This document shows, one piece after another, positions 10,676 through 23,200 of a stretch of DNA of 64,000 nt. A model generated the notes under the pieces. It saw only the letters and a list, made by a program, of their open reading frames with translations. It was not told where the DNA came from and did not search any database. Each line of letters starts with the position of its first letter. Positions within the stretch are counted from its first letter, which is position 1. Origin of the DNA: Phytophthora hibernalis (taxonomy: Eukaryota > Oomycota > Peronosporomycetes > Peronosporales > Peronosporaceae); assembly GCA_012656075.1 (NCBI GenBank), contig JAAKBF010000180.1, positions 1 to 64,000 of the forward strand. Reading direction: 5' to 3'. Made by a program: the position numbers and the translations under genes.

Positions 10676-12799
10676 GGGGGTTAGACAACAACCTCGCAGG
10701 GGTACTCGTCTGGAGTTCTCGACGGGGAATTAACGGTGATTCACAGTTCTTCGTGACCGCGACAAACCCTCTAAGGTGACCGATGCTCGGTACCCCCTCA
10801 ATTCACCGCGCCGGGTGGTCAATCGAGCACTGAGCTCACAGGGCAAAATGGCGCAGCAAAATTGCACGTGCGCCACTCATTTACGAGGCGTAATTACGTA
10901 TACCACCTATCAAGGAGCCAATTATTTGAGAGGATGTATTCTTACGAAACCTCCACAATGTGTGATATCAAATTTTGCGATGCGTCGGATGCTGGTCGGA
11001 GTTGCACTGACGGTCGGAGACTGACGATATGGGTATTCTCTCGATTTTAATCCAGAGTTTCTCCCAGGGGCGTTTCATCCATTAATAAAACGTCTTACTT
11101 TTTATGCATTTACTTTTGAAAAAGCTTGTGTCTGGTAGAACGCCAGTTTTCAAATATCTTAGAAATGGGTAGACCTGTTATATAAGATCCATGTCATATT
11201 TTTAGTCGAAATCGGTGGGTGTCCACTCTTTAGTTAGATGAAGGTGTAGCCAAATGACACTTAGATCAAGTCACTTTATCCTTAATATCTAATAACCGGC
11301 TGACAATGAAAACACCCAGGAGAATGTCGACCGTAGCGGCCACGGGTAACATCAAAACCCACCCACCCACTGAATGTTGCTTGAAGGAAATGGGTGAAAC
11401 AAAAAATGCCAGCGATTAGCAATAAAACCCAGTAGGTGATGATCTAGATGTGTCTAATGTGGTCGATGCGGGTGTACCAGTATGACCACCGCGCGCGAGT
11501 TTATTTTCGGGTAGCCACTTTATAATTTTCAGCTAATATTTTAAAGAAGGTTGAAGAGACCGCAGTCAACAAGTCGACGACTAGTGCGGAAGCAACGCAG
11601 GAAAGAGAAGGTTGCGACACTTGAGCGGTCCAATACACCGATCGAGGATGGTTATTACCGGTAGAGTTCAATTCCACGGAGTAAGTGACACAATACACTT
11701 GAACATTTTATTAGCAAGTCGAAGTTCGGCCTTATGTATGATAGACAACACGAGAATCACATCTTTATTTTATCCTTTGGCATCCTCGTCGAGACATCGT
11801 TTAATTAGATAATAGAGCAAAGCCAAGGAGAGTGGTTCCGTACACAGTCTGGAACGGAGGGGGTGAATGTGAAATAGAAAAGCCAACGGAGGCGAGCGTG
11901 TGCGAGCGCGCGAAGACGCAGCAAACCCGTGCGGGGTGCCCGCGAAGCAGGGCCGCGCGGTATTTGCGGAGGCGGGCCCAGCGCCGAGCTCAACAGCGAG
12001 CCGAGCATTGTACTGGGCCGAAGTTAGAATCTAATTATTGCAGAGCACAGCGACTGCCTTTAAAAAATTAGCAGGGTGACATCCGTTTTTGCGGGTAGCC
12101 CATCCTCAGTGATTTCCAGATGTGACTTGATTTTAGTATCGCACCAATTCTCAGACTGTGTACGTAACCTCTGCCCAAAGCCAAGCTGCTGAGCTTGCTG
12201 CTCTTCATAGAATTCATGTAACCAAAATCTAAATGATTCTGGCTGCACTTCTATGACCGAGTACAAACGCTAAAGTTTGTCGCTTTGAGGTGCCTGCTTA
12301 AATTGATATCCTGATCAATCTGATTTGAGTGTCAGAAGATTTGCTGTCTTCAACTCCCTATCCACCCCAGATGTCTCATGCAGGGAATTCATTGAAAACG
12401 CCAGGTTGGCTACACAGCATACTGAAATCAAGTCTAAACGCGCTACGAAACTGGTTGCCGCTCATTTTCGATGCTTGTGTGTTTTTCATTATTCAATGCC
12501 TTATCCCCTTTCTCAGATGTAGTAGAAAAGCACAAGAATTCCTGAGAAAGACAGCTTTCAAAAACTGTCATTCTTTATCGCTAACTCGTATCGGTTGGTG
12601 TACAGTGACACCATACAAAGTGGATTAGAAAAAGCACGAAACTGGTCGCTGACCTTAGCCACTTTTGAGCTAGACACTTGGTGATCGCACTTAGCCAACG
12701 ACGGTACTATAATTTTGCGCATTTTTGGTCGGACCTAAGTTCGTTTGGTCCCTACAGTAGGGACCCTAACCATGTGTATATTGATATACAATACCATGG
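10676..12799. other. 2.1 kb without a supported gene
   Basis: Only short, unconserved open frames occur. A G+C-rich stretch lies at about 11880-12010 in otherwise A+T-rich DNA and may be part of an old LTR, but I find no second copy. A short minus-strand frame (about 12060-12266, RFWLHEFYEEQQAQQLGF) looks protein-like but I do not recognise it. The last 9 bases are the left target duplication of the MULE. Confidence 0.4.
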
Positions 12800-12808
12800 A
12801 AGCCGGAA

Positions 12809-12949
12809 GAATATTTATCAAAGCCCGTGATAATAGTGCCAAACTCCGTGACAAGTTGTTTGATTGGATGAAATGTAGAAGCCGTTCCGCCCAATCAATT
12901 CGTCGTACGTCTCCGCGCGCATATCCGGGTCAGTCAACAATAAGAAGCC
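12809..12949 (+). repeat. MULE left terminal inverted repeat
   Basis: It matches the reverse complement of 15901-16046 with scattered substitutions and one small length difference just after the first 31 bases (TGATAATAGTGC). Shared blocks include GTGACAAGTTGTTTGATTGG and CAATCAATTCGTCGT. Confidence 0.92.
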
Positions 12950-13023
12950 TCTGCACCAAGATGTAAATATAGATTTTGTTTTGCTGATCGCTGCTCTCTT
13001 TAGTTTCATCGTTGCTCCAAACA

Positions 13024-15294
13024 ATGGAGCTTGCGGCTGAAGATGAACCTGGTGGCGATAGTGTAGTGATCACTCTAAATCTTGCAACACGACAGGCTCA
13101 AAGCACAATTGGTCTTGGGGATGTATTCACCGATCCTGGTGCGTGCAAGCAATTTCTACGAGAGCTCGCTTTCAACAACCGCAAATCGGTTATTCAAACA
13201 TATTCAAGTGGGAACTTGGTTAAGTGGGGATGTAATTCACTAGAGACGGAATGTTCATGGCACGTTTGGATTACTGAAAAGCGCAAATCCAAGTCAAAGA
13301 CCCGTCGGAAGTTGAAGTACAGCTACGTCCCTTCTAAGGCTAGGTATGTTAGTCGAATCAGTTTGACACACAGTAAATTTTGCATGTCAATTGCGAAGCC
13401 CTCAGCGCAACTGTTGCTCGACGTCAGAGGGTTTCAGAGTGCATTCGTTGAAGGTCACAGTTCAGCATTTGATCGCGTTGTCAATGCTTTAGAAAGAATT
13501 GAGAACATAAGCATGGATAGACGTAAAGCAACATTGTACAGAGCCATACAGTTACGTCTGAAGCAGACCCAGGCTCCTGATCACTATAGTTTGCTGCCTG
13601 GTTATTTGGAAGCATTTCAATTGCAGAATCCGAGTTCTCGGGTTTGTTGTCTGGTTGATGAAAATGGTCGATTTTTAGGTTGTTTCTTTCGATTGGACCA
13701 CTGATGGAGCTACAAGTGAAGACGGCTCCTGTCCTTCAAACTGACGGGACACACATGAAAAACGAAAACTACACCGGTGCATGTTTGACGATGATTGGGT
13801 TAGATGGAGATGGAAAAGTTGTTCCGTTAGCATTTGTTCCTTCGGAAACAAATGAGTGCTTCAGTTGGTTTTTGCCAACTGTATTGCCGCAAAAAATTAT
13901 CTTGGCAGAATTGCCTCTGTTTACTGATCGAAGAAAGCAGAGTGGGGATCAGACGCACCTCGCTTCACTAAACCTACGAGGTAACTTAAAGTTTTGCACG
14001 TACCACATCATCTTGAACGTGAAGAATTTGTTCAAGACTGTTCAATCGAACATTGAATGCGTCGGGTTCTACACCTATCGGATACAAAAATCCGATACAA
14101 ACGCGGAGTATGAAGCGACAATAAACGTTATTGATTCTGCTTTTCCAAATAAACGATCGGCCCGGAAAGCTAACGGCGCGGTTGAGCAGCAATCGGTTGC
14201 ACAGTATCTGAGGAAGATTCATCCGACCAGTTGGACTGGTCTTGGGAATTATAAAAGCAATGAGGCTGAGGAGCAATACCTTAAGACGAGTTGGCCTGTT
14301 GCTGATTCTTATGGTGATTCCGTTCCGTTGCATGGTGTTCGTACTACAAATTCAGTAGAGGGTAAATACAATGGACTTCTGTGGAGCGGTGTACGAGATA
14401 ACGAGGTTCTGATGGCCACAGTTTTGTTTTGTAAAGCTGCATCGGAATTTATTGCTCACAAAAGTGAATCAGCTAATCTGTGGACAGAGCACAACTGTAA
14501 TGTCCCCCGACAGCTAAACTACTATTTGAAAGCGAGATGAACAAAACCACTAATTGCTCAGTTCTACCTGTATCCGACACGTCCAGCAATAAATTTTACG
14601 TTAATGACGAGAACCGCGAATATTTTGCGGTTGATGTAAGCTCCGTTTCCAAAATACAGCGGGCACGTGTAGTCGACTTATCGGCTCATACGTGTGAGCG
14701 TTGTATCAAACGTGAACAGTCAAAGGTACCGTGTCGGCACCTGTTAGCGACGCTAAAGAAGACGAAAAACCGCTCAAATACGAGTGTACTCTCACTTTTT
14801 CACGATTGTTACAAGGTTAAAACCTACACTGCAGCATTTGAATCGACAATGATACAGTTGCCTCTACTTCGTGAAGTAATCCCGTCAAAGACTGTTCTAC
14901 CACCATCACTGTATAAACAAGTTGACGGAGGCAAGCGTACCTTGCAAGATAAGTCGAAACAACAGAAGCGTATTCTCAGTAAAGGGAGCGAGCACGGAAA
15001 GCACACAAGGTAAACATATTAGGTTCCGCTTCAAGCCTCCCACCCGATGCACACAGCAATACCGAGGTCGATGATGCCGTGGAGGAGATGAATCGATCTA
15101 TCGTGGGTATGACGAAGAAAGAAAAACGAGATTATCAGTGCAGCATTTGTGTCAACGCGGATGGACACAACGCCACTACTCACGCTAAAAAGATGAGAAG
15201 TAACGGTGAACCTGAAGCGGGCAGCGACGTCAAGCCCGGTGTATACGTAGTGGACCAATGCCCTTTTACCGAGATTAATGCGCGTAACGCGTAA
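13024..15294 (+). CDS. MULE transposase with SWIM zinc finger
   Basis: This is a MURA-family DDE transposase. The start at 13024 (MELAAEDEPGG) is followed by a WRKY/FLYWCH-like DNA-binding region (CSWHVWITEK, near 13255). The MULE core carries the first Asp in LQTDGTHMKN (near 13740), the second in LFTDRRK (near 13920), the C-x-x-H of CTYHIILNVKN (near 14000) and the RTTNSVEGKYN motif (near 14345). A SWIM finger (C-x-C ... C-x-H in HTCERCIKREQSKVPCRHLL, near 14690) follows. The C terminus has a knuckle-like CSICVNADGHNATTH (near 15140). Frame steps near 13685, 14535 and 15015 divide it into four open frames, so it is inactive as written unless these are assembly errors. Confidence 0.88.
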
Positions 15295-15385
15295 CTCAAA
15301 GATAATATCAACGACTGATAATACATTAATATATTAGTTCACCACAACCACGTACCGGTACATGCACTCGCCCTTGCATCATGTA

Positions 15386-15685
15386 TTAGCCGTCTAACAA
15401 AACAATAACTAAATCAACTACGTACTCCGCGGCTTGATGCAGTACTTCATCACCTAAGTCATTTCTCGCTGGTGTGGCCACCCGAGAATGATGCTTCAGC
15501 AGCAACTGGAAGTGCCTTTTGGCTCCACGTCGAACTACAATCATAAGTGGCATCCATCCATCTTTACTCGGAAGGCTGATCTTGATCGCGTCGAAGACCC
15601 GTCGTTCGTAGCGAGAAGCAGCGCCGTCTTGTAATCCTGGTCGCGAGTCTCCGTCTTCGATCCGCGAGTATGTAACAGCGTGTGG
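15386..15685 (-). pseudogene. Ankyrin-repeat fragment carried inside the MULE
   Basis: The minus strand between the transposase and the right terminal repeat encodes about three degenerate ankyrin repeats. Visible units are ETRDQDYKTALLLATNDG (near 15630), KDGWMPLMIVVRRGAKRHFQ with LLLKHHS (near 15525) and NDLGDEVLHQAAEYV (near 15430), ending at the TAA at 15386-15388. One frame step lies near 15595. Neither an ATG nor a full gene is visible. MULEs are known to pick up host gene pieces; this could be such a capture or an ORF of the element. Confidence 0.6.
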
Positions 15686-15900
15686 TGGCGATCTTCGTCC
15701 TACTAACGGAAGTGGCAGTCACAAACCAGCACATGCACTTATCAGTCTCAGATTGTTCACCACTCGAACTTCAAACCACGTACACTTCCTTGGACAGCAG
15801 CTCGCAACGCCTGGACGTCGTGCTGCTGGCATGCTGCAGGTGGAACTTGTACGTATCCGGGCGCGCCCCGGCGACCTCAGTCTGCTTGTCACTGGCTACT

Positions 15901-16046
15901 GCTTCTTGTTGCCTGACCCGAAAATGCCGCGGAGACGAACGACGAATTGATTGAGCGAAAAGGCTTTTACATTTCATCCAATCAAACAACTTGTCACGGG
16001 GTTTCGTAGAAGTATGCACTATTATCACGGTCTTTGATAAATATTC
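15901..16046 (-). repeat. MULE right terminal inverted repeat
   Basis: This is the inverted partner of the left repeat and ends GATAAATATTC at 16046, immediately followed by the AAGCCTGAA target duplication. Confidence 0.92.
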
Positions 16047-16055
16047 AAGCCTGAA

Positions 16056-16793
16056 TGCTTCCTGCGGTTAAAGATCCGCGTGCGCATCACGCGAGGTTCA
16101 AACCAGGCTTGTTGGCGACTGTTAAAGTGAATAAATGCCTTTATTCGTTCAATTTGCTTTATTGATTACTTATACCGCTATCCTAATGCTATCTAACAGA
16201 CGTGCTCAGTCTGAAGAAAAAGCGAAAGTGAGGACACTCGTCCTCGCTTCCTGGTCTTGCTTACGTTCCCCATTGCACAAATATTTGCCTCTCTAGAGAG
16301 GAGGCTGGAGCCAATCCTTATTGACTAGTTGATCTGTACCATATACCACTATTGACACTTGACTATAAAGCATACTAAACCCAATTTACTTTATTTAATA
16401 TGTCTGGCCCGGTGCTTGTGAACCTATCCCAGGGTTCGGCTGTCCAGTCTCCTTTCCGAACAGATGGGCCCTGGTACTGGTGTTCCAGGGTTGGCAACTT
16501 CGCCTTTTGCAAAATGATACAAGGACCGTCTGACGTCCAATTCCCTCTACTTTCGTGGGAAAAAGTAGGCCAAATGGGACTTTGGTGGGAACTGAAAATA
16601 TCGGTACAACACTGTTTACCAAATCAGTTTGAGCTCAATACCCCGTCAAGTTACAAATCGGTATACCATGTTGTACCGGTATAAGTTCCCACCAATGCCC
16701 AGAGAGGGACTGGGGGTGGCCCACTGGGCGTCCCTGGTATAAACTGATATTCCCTAGGAATCTACCATCTCTGGGTGTTCCGCACCGGAACTT
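16056..16793. other. 3' noncoding part of the copia element
   Basis: This stretch lies between the MULE flank and the copia pol stop, and on the minus strand it is where a 3' UTR and LTR should be. AATAAA-like signals occur near 16130-16170. The 5' half of the copia is missing, so there is no second LTR to compare and I cannot place the LTR ends. Confidence 0.4.
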
Positions 16794-17864
16794 CTACTCG
16801 AAGCCTCCACCGAACACCCACAAAGTGTCGCTCGATGTCCTTAGGTCCTTGACCCCTATAAGTGCTCTCAACTTTGCAAACTGATTCGTTGGTAAAGTCT
16901 TTGTTAGGATATCCGCTGCCATGTCATCTGTCCGGCAGTAGTGAATGTCAGCCTTCTTTCCTTTACGAGATCTCTTGTAAACAAGTATCCTATTTGAATG
17001 TGTTTCGTGACTTTATGGTTACCTGCATTCTTTACTGTGCTGATGGCGGATTTGCTATCACACCATACCTGCACTGGTTGCTCTTAAGGAAGTCCCATTT
17101 CTCTCAGTAGGTACCATAACCACTCGCTTTCCTTTGCTCCTTTGCTTAGTGCAATGAGTTCTGCTTCAGCAGTTGAAAGAGATACTGATGACTGTTTGCT
17201 GCTACACCATGATATGCTGGTGCCGGTCATCGTGATAACATACCCTGTAGCCGATTTACGTTCTTTGGGTTGACACGCGAAGCTTGCGTCTGTGTACACT
17301 TCATACGTCACCTCTCTCGATTTTTTTGTCAAGAAAGAGACCGTACGTTGACGTCCCTTTCAAGTATTTGAGTACACGCCTAGCCGCTTTCCAGTGCGTT
17401 TCATTATAGCAAGACAGAAACTTGCTCAGTTCTCTGACTGCGTTTGCAATATAAGACTGCGGCGAACAAGATGATACTTATCCACCATTTAGAGTTATCG
17501 AGATAATCGACTTTAAAGGTGACCGCCTGTTTTTCGTACCTAGCCGAAAAATTAAATTGTTGTCGTCTTTTTATCCCTTTCAAAGTGTAAAACTACTCTC
17601 TTTCGATTGCTTTTCACGCGAGCTTTCCGATAATACACTTTTCACGAAAATGGAAAAATATTGCGTCCACCAGACAACAAAATGTTCCGCCATTTTGGGG
17701 TATAAAAAGGGGGTATTTTTTCCAGAGTGTGCCACTTCACCAATTCTTAACATTTTCAAGTGGACAAGGGCTCAAAATGAGCGCAAGACGCCCCTCGTGC
17801 GAGTGGTGTGCCTAACTCGCGATTCGTATTTGGTTGATTAGTATCACTTGGTTTGACGCCGTCT

Positions 17865-17942
17865 CAGTATCTGGTGAGAGGAACCAGACCAGATAATACC
17901 AGACCAGATATTATCTGGTCTGGTTCCTCTCACCAGATACTG
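17865..17942. repeat. Perfect 34-bp inverted repeat inside copia pol
   Basis: Two 34-base arms (17865-17898 and 17909-17942) are exact reverse complements around a 10-base spacer (CCAGACCAGA). The arm corresponds to the copia GSLQYLVRGTRPD codons, so one arm is an inverted copy of coding sequence. It would form a strong hairpin. Confidence 0.9.
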
Positions 17943-19674
17943 TAGTGACCCGACAAGCCCTCGATAGTCAAATTTCTGGGCTGCGATGTGATAAACAGAC
18001 AAGTTGGTATCTGGCTCTAGTTCGACACTTTTGACCTGTGGTGTCGAAACCCGTGGAATTTTTTCCATATTGAACTTTCTCAGTAGTTCCTGCACGTACT
18101 TGTGCTGTGAGATTGTCATCGTCTTTTGCTCTTAATTTCTACGGACCTCCATCTTTAAGATATAATGGATGTCTCCGAGATTTTTTATCTTGAATCTCGC
18201 CGAGAGATCCCTTTGGAGCTTATTGATCAGTCCCGTATCTCGAGATATGATTGTAAGGTCATCAACATAGACAACCACGATTATCCAATTCTCTCCCACT
18301 TTTTGAACGTAGATGCAATACTCTTTGTTGCATCGGCCAAAACCAAGACCTGTGAAAATAGGTGAAGGACTCCATACCAGATCTTAGATGCTCTTTTTAA
18401 GCTCACATACCAGTCTATCGTGGCCAGCTTATTTATAGCCTGGAGTTTGATGCATGAACACCTACTGTTCTCCGTCCATTGACCCGTTAAGAAATGCCGT
18501 GCTTACATCCATTTGGTGAATGTGGCAATTCAATACGGTTCCAATGGCTAATACGAGCAGTAATGACTCAAAACGAGCCACAGGCGCATATACATCATCA
18601 CAATTCACACCGTATTCCTGATGATTGCCTTGGGCGACTAATCGCGCTTTAAATCGTTCTATAGTTCCGTCCGCATTATACTTCACAGCAAAACCCAATG
18701 ACACGGCAGTGCCTTTTGACCAGGTTGCAAGCGCGTTAGCTCCCACGTACCGTTCTCGAGTAGAGACTGGTATTCTAAATCCAGTGCTTGCCGCCACTGT
18801 TTTCTATAATTACCCGTAAGGCTTCTTTCAGACTTTTGGGAACTGATATACTGTTTCCAATATGATCCACCGCGATCTCTTTATCGATGTGTGTTTGAAA
18901 ATACGTAAAGTCCGAGTACCTTTTCGGAATCTTTCACTATGGTCGGGTTGGTACCACATCGGGAAGTTCCGTTTTTCGTCTTGGCTGACCATGGACTCCC
19001 ACTATTCCAGGCAGCTGCTTTGTTTATCGTTTGACTCCCACTCCTCCAGGCAATCCCGCCGAGGTTGGTGTCGCATTTGATGCATAATGCTCCTCTATCT
19101 CGCTCGATGACGGATGGGCAAGAGAGTCAACGTCCTGAAGCTCATCTGGCGTCGGTTTCTCCGGCTATTTTCCAAACGACCGAGCTATTATGTTTGAACA
19201 GTTTTCCGTGTCGAACGTCACTGATCCAGCAACAATGAACTTATTGTTGTGTATATCCAGTAGCCTAAACCCTTTTGTATCTTCGGATATACCGAGGAAT
19301 CTGCACTTGACTGCCAGCTTCTTCTCCTTACGGACAGCCTCTGGCACGTATGCAAATCACACGCACCCACACACCTGAAGTGTTCTTTTATCCGGGTGTG
19401 TCCCCTTTACTATTTCATTTGGTGTCCTGCTCTTTAGGCGACTCATTGGGGTACAATTTTGCACGTAGGTCATGTATTTGAGAGCCTCCGGCCACCACCG
19501 GGCTGCCATGTTTGCATCCCGAAGGGCACATCGTACTTTTCCCATTTTTGTTTGATGTGTTCAGCCGCTCCATTTTCTTCTGGGCTGTACCGATTAGAGG
19601 TCTGAAACATTATCCTTTTTCCTGTGCAGAACGGCTTTAACGCGGAGTTTACAAATTCCGTGCCACCATCAGAT

Positions 19675-19772
19675 CTGATGCGCCTTATTGTAAATTTCCC
19701 TCTCTTTCTAGTTGTGTCAGTATCTGATGCGTCTTATTGTAAATTTCCCTCTCTTTCTAGTTGTGTCAGTAG
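19675..19772. repeat. 49-bp tandem duplication in the copia integrase
   Basis: A 49-base unit beginning CTGATGCG(C/T)CTTATTG is repeated head to tail with one or two differences. 49 is not a multiple of three, so it shifts the copia frame. Confidence 0.88.
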
Positions 19773-20150
19773 CTCTTTGACTTTTACCTGTACCTCCGTT
19801 TTCTTTCGAAGTACATATGTCCACCGCCATGATGTCTGATCGTCAATGATACTGAGAAAATATCTGATACAGCCTACTGCACCATACACTCCTAGTTTCT
19901 TCATGGGTCCATTAATATCCAAGTGAATAGTACTAATGAGCTGGCTGTCTCTAGTACCAACCATATTCATGTACTCATCCTACGCATCTTATTTTCTGAG
20001 CAGGTATGGCAGAAGAAAGGCACCTTCGTGAGTGCCACCCTACTAAACATACATGTAGGTAGCCCTGGTATCAGGTTGCCACTCATAATCCCTATTACCC
20101 CCGCACTCACGGGTTGTATATGCATACATAGGGCAAAATGACCCTTCTTG

Positions 20151-20176
20151 TAACATGTTGTATATACAACATGTTA
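20151..20176. repeat. Left subterminal palindrome of piggyBac copy 1
   Basis: A perfect 26-base palindrome, TAACATGTTGTAT followed by its reverse complement. It is a likely transposase-binding or cleavage-complex site by position; this is inference. Confidence 0.85.
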
Positions 20177-20255
20177 AAGACACTGAGAATGCACAGGGTT
20201 AGGACAAAAAATAACACATAAGATCGACAATTCGCAAGAGAAAGACACTTCAAAG

Positions 20256-23200
20256 ATGACTGACATTGTGACCAGACCGTTGGTGGGTACGAGGCCCGCA
20301 GCAAACGATTTCGAGTCATTCGAGAAAAAGCCGAGAAGTAAGCAGAACTGGAAAATGGCGGCACGGCGGGAGACACATCGCGAAACGGAGGCATTCCTCG
20401 CGCGACTGCAAGGAAGGAGTCTTGCTGAGCGCCAACGCCTATCTGCAGAGCACAGGGCGTACATGCACGGGAAGAGGGAGACCGACGCTGACTTCGGAGA
20501 CGCAGATCCAAGCGCACCACCGGGCGTCGACGCAGCACAGGCGATAGAGCCACCGCCGGCGGCGCCTCTCTATCGACGTTCTCTAGTAGGAAAGAACGCT
20601 TCTTACATTGCTGCTGCGAAGAAGCGCATGGCCCAGCCCTTTGTCAAAAAAACTAACCAGAAGAAGCAAACGAAGACGAAGGCACCGGCAAAAAGAAGAA
20701 AACGAAGCGGCAGCTGGCTGCTGAGGCGAAAGACGCGAAGGGCGCAAAGGAGGCGGACGCCATCGCGCGAGCAGAGGCGAAGGCTGCAAGCCAGTCTGCT
20801 GCGAAGGAGGATGGACGCAAGAAGGTGACGGACGACGAAAATCGAGGAGCAGCTGCCCGTCAGCAAGCACTTACTCAACTACAAGATGCGGAAATGACTA
20901 AGGTGGCACCGAAGCCTGTGCCACCCAAGAAGAAAGCGAGGAAGGAGACAAGGCCACCCGTCGTGGTTGCAGAGATAACTGGAGATGGCGATGATGAATG
21001 TTTTTCATCTCTGGTGCGTATGGCGCCGCCGCGATCGACCTCGCCAGAGCTGTCTACGAGGTTTGTGATCCCTGTACATGCAGTATATGCGACGTGTTAA
21101 CATGCTGAGATGCTGCATGATTGTCGTGTTATGTGTGACAGTGCGGCGTTTGCAGCAAAACAACCATTGGCGGCACGGTATGTGGCTGATGTCATGCTGT
21201 ATATACAACGTTGTCTAACCATATCTGTGTTGTATAATGTGATGCTATTATTTTGATACCAGAACGCTATCTGGCGATTTGGATGACGCTGCTCGGACTG
21301 CTGAAAATTCGACCGTTGCTGTGTCTCGTAAAACTGTCGGCGAGGGCCTGAATTCTGACATGGAGGGAGATGACGCAGACTCTGAAGATTGGTATATTGA
21401 GACAGAGTCTGAGGAGGATGTATCTGCTGCAACACTCGCCGACCAGCCCTGTGTAGATCAAGTCAAAGAATAAGATGGCGGTTCTTCGGGAGATGATGAC
21501 GTCGTAAACGGGGAAGCACTCATCGCTCGCGAAAAGAGAAGAATGACGAGAGAGCTCGCCAGGGACCGTCTATAATCTGCGATGGGAAAGCTGACGCGCG
21601 ACTGGACGACTACTACACAGGACTGGCGCCAACTAACCAAAGACGAGATGGCTGTACTGGCGCAGGACGAATATGCGCTGAAGAAGATGCGAGTGAACGG
21701 TTGGAATTTTGGTACGCTCTTCACGAATGTTGTATAAATAACATATACTAATTGTGAAGATGTTGTATGATTCAACCAGACACTACCACGCATGCCGAGA
21801 GACCGGAGGCTTATCCTGGTCTGTACACAGGAGAATGCAGACCAACTGAAGCGATAATGGAGCGGGCCGAATCGCCGCTGCAACTGTTTTTCTTTTCCAT
21901 GCCACCCAGATTGTGGCATCGGATTGCAACCGAAACCAATCGCTACTACGACCAGCACCTGAATAAGCGTGTGGACCGAATGTACGACAAGCTGCTGGAA
22001 AGGGCGAGACTGCAACAAAGAGGAAATTCTGCTGCGCGAAACGAAGAGACACAAGAACATCAAGCCAAAGGACATTCTTCATTGCCTGGGCTCAATGGTA
22101 GACAGAATGTTGTGCCCTCACACGCGGCGCTTCGCAGATCATTGGCACAAGACCCCAATTGGAGCTGTGCCGAAAGGAACATTCAACCAGTTCATGTCGA
22201 AGGCTCGCTTTAGTCGGGTTATGCAAAACTTGCCCTATACGAACAACACTGACTCGCGGGCCGAGACAGATCGAGTCTGGAAGGGTTGCTCTATGGTTGA
22301 TACTCTGCAGCAAACGTTCAACAAAGGCTTCAACGTTCCCTCCGTTCTTGCATTTGACGAAGCAATGATACTATCAAGAAGCCGCCACAACGTGACCAGG
22401 CAGTTCATGAAAGACAAGCCTCACAAATGGGGGACCAATATCTTCATGACGTGCTGTGCTAAAACTGCATACTGTCTTCGGTACATGTATCCCCCTGGTT
22501 CCTGCATTGGATGCCGCGGGGTTTGCTTTTTGGCTGTGTCTCACATGTTGTACATAACTCATTTTGTTTTACTTTATGCTGTATATCCAACACGTGCAGC
22601 CTTGAGGTTTACTGTGGTTCCATTCAGCACGCGGACGAGCTAAGTGGCGTGTCGCCGACGCGATTTCCAGCAGACCCGAACTCCGGCCTTGCAGCAGTGA
22701 TCCGCAATCTCCATGAAGCCCCCCGCCCCGCAAGACGGAGTGTTTCATGCGGTTGTGACAGACAGATTCTATACATCGATTCAACTAGATCTACAGCTTC
22801 CTGCCCTCAAGTTTACAGTATCGGCACGATCCAGACGAACAAAAAGGGGTTCCCGCCGTCGCTTATCACGAAGGACGCAACGCGACCGCCGGATGTGGAC
22901 CGTGGAACGTCCGCGATAGCGGTTGCCAAGTGTTGTCCCGAGTTACAAGTGCTACGCCCGTGGGATCGATTGCCGGTGTATCTACTTTCAACTGGAAGCA
23001 GTACAAGCTCGCAAGCTTGCGGTACGAACACTTGTTTATCGAAACCATTTCTTGCTCTAACTTTATGTTTCGTTGTTTGTTTGAAGCTAGGACGTCACGT
23101 TCGGATGGCCAGAGGATCACTATTCCCTGTCCGTCCGCAATGCGTGATTACAACCGCTGGATGGGCGGGGTAGATGTCCATGATCAACTACGCCCCCAGC

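Larger units (their letters stand above)
12809..16046 (+). mobile_element. Complete Mutator-like element (MULE)
   Basis: The element spans 3238 bases. The two ends are inverted copies beginning GAATATTTATCAAAG and matching over about 140 bases. The flanks are AAGCCGGAA (12800-12808) and AAGCCTGAA (16047-16055), a 9-base duplication with one mismatch, the size expected for MULEs. Inside are a MURA-type transposase on the plus strand and an antisense ankyrin-repeat stretch near the right end. The single mismatch in the duplication suggests the insertion is not brand new. Confidence 0.93.
16794..20097 (-). mobile_element. Ty1/copia pol (main part), split by piggyBac
   Basis: The minus strand reads as a copia polyprotein from integrase to the end of RNase H. 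From right to left: a CHTC zinc-finger pair (near 20015); integrase core with HLDINGP (near 19925) and MTYVQNCTP (near 19460); reverse transcriptase with RLVAQGNHQEYG and MDVSTAFLNG (near 18640 and 18500); GSLQYL (near 17940); RNase H with YTDASFA and KQSSVSLSTAEAELIAL (near 17290 and 17170). The tail LTKTLPTNQFAKLRAL ends in FGGGFE and a TAG at 16794-16796. Many frame steps and two local rearrangements (a 49-bp duplication and a palindrome) break it. Its N-terminal side continues beyond the piggyBac insertion at 24489. Confidence 0.88.

Noticed and set aside
10700..10775. Cyclophilin-like words (GINGDSQFFVTATNP) on the plus strand
   Set aside because: Only about 15 residues fit, there is no further cyclophilin sequence on either side, and the frame overlaps the tRNA-like element.
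16040..16110. Possible tRNA (AAGCCTG/CAGGCTT ends with GGTTCAAACC)
   Set aside because: The acceptor-like ends pair, but the T stem does not form and the other arms are missing. The left end also overlaps the MULE target duplication.
16120..16198. TGTTAA...CTAACA segment as a copia LTR
   Set aside because: Only 79 bases, no second copy in the window, no duplication; the bounds could be chance.
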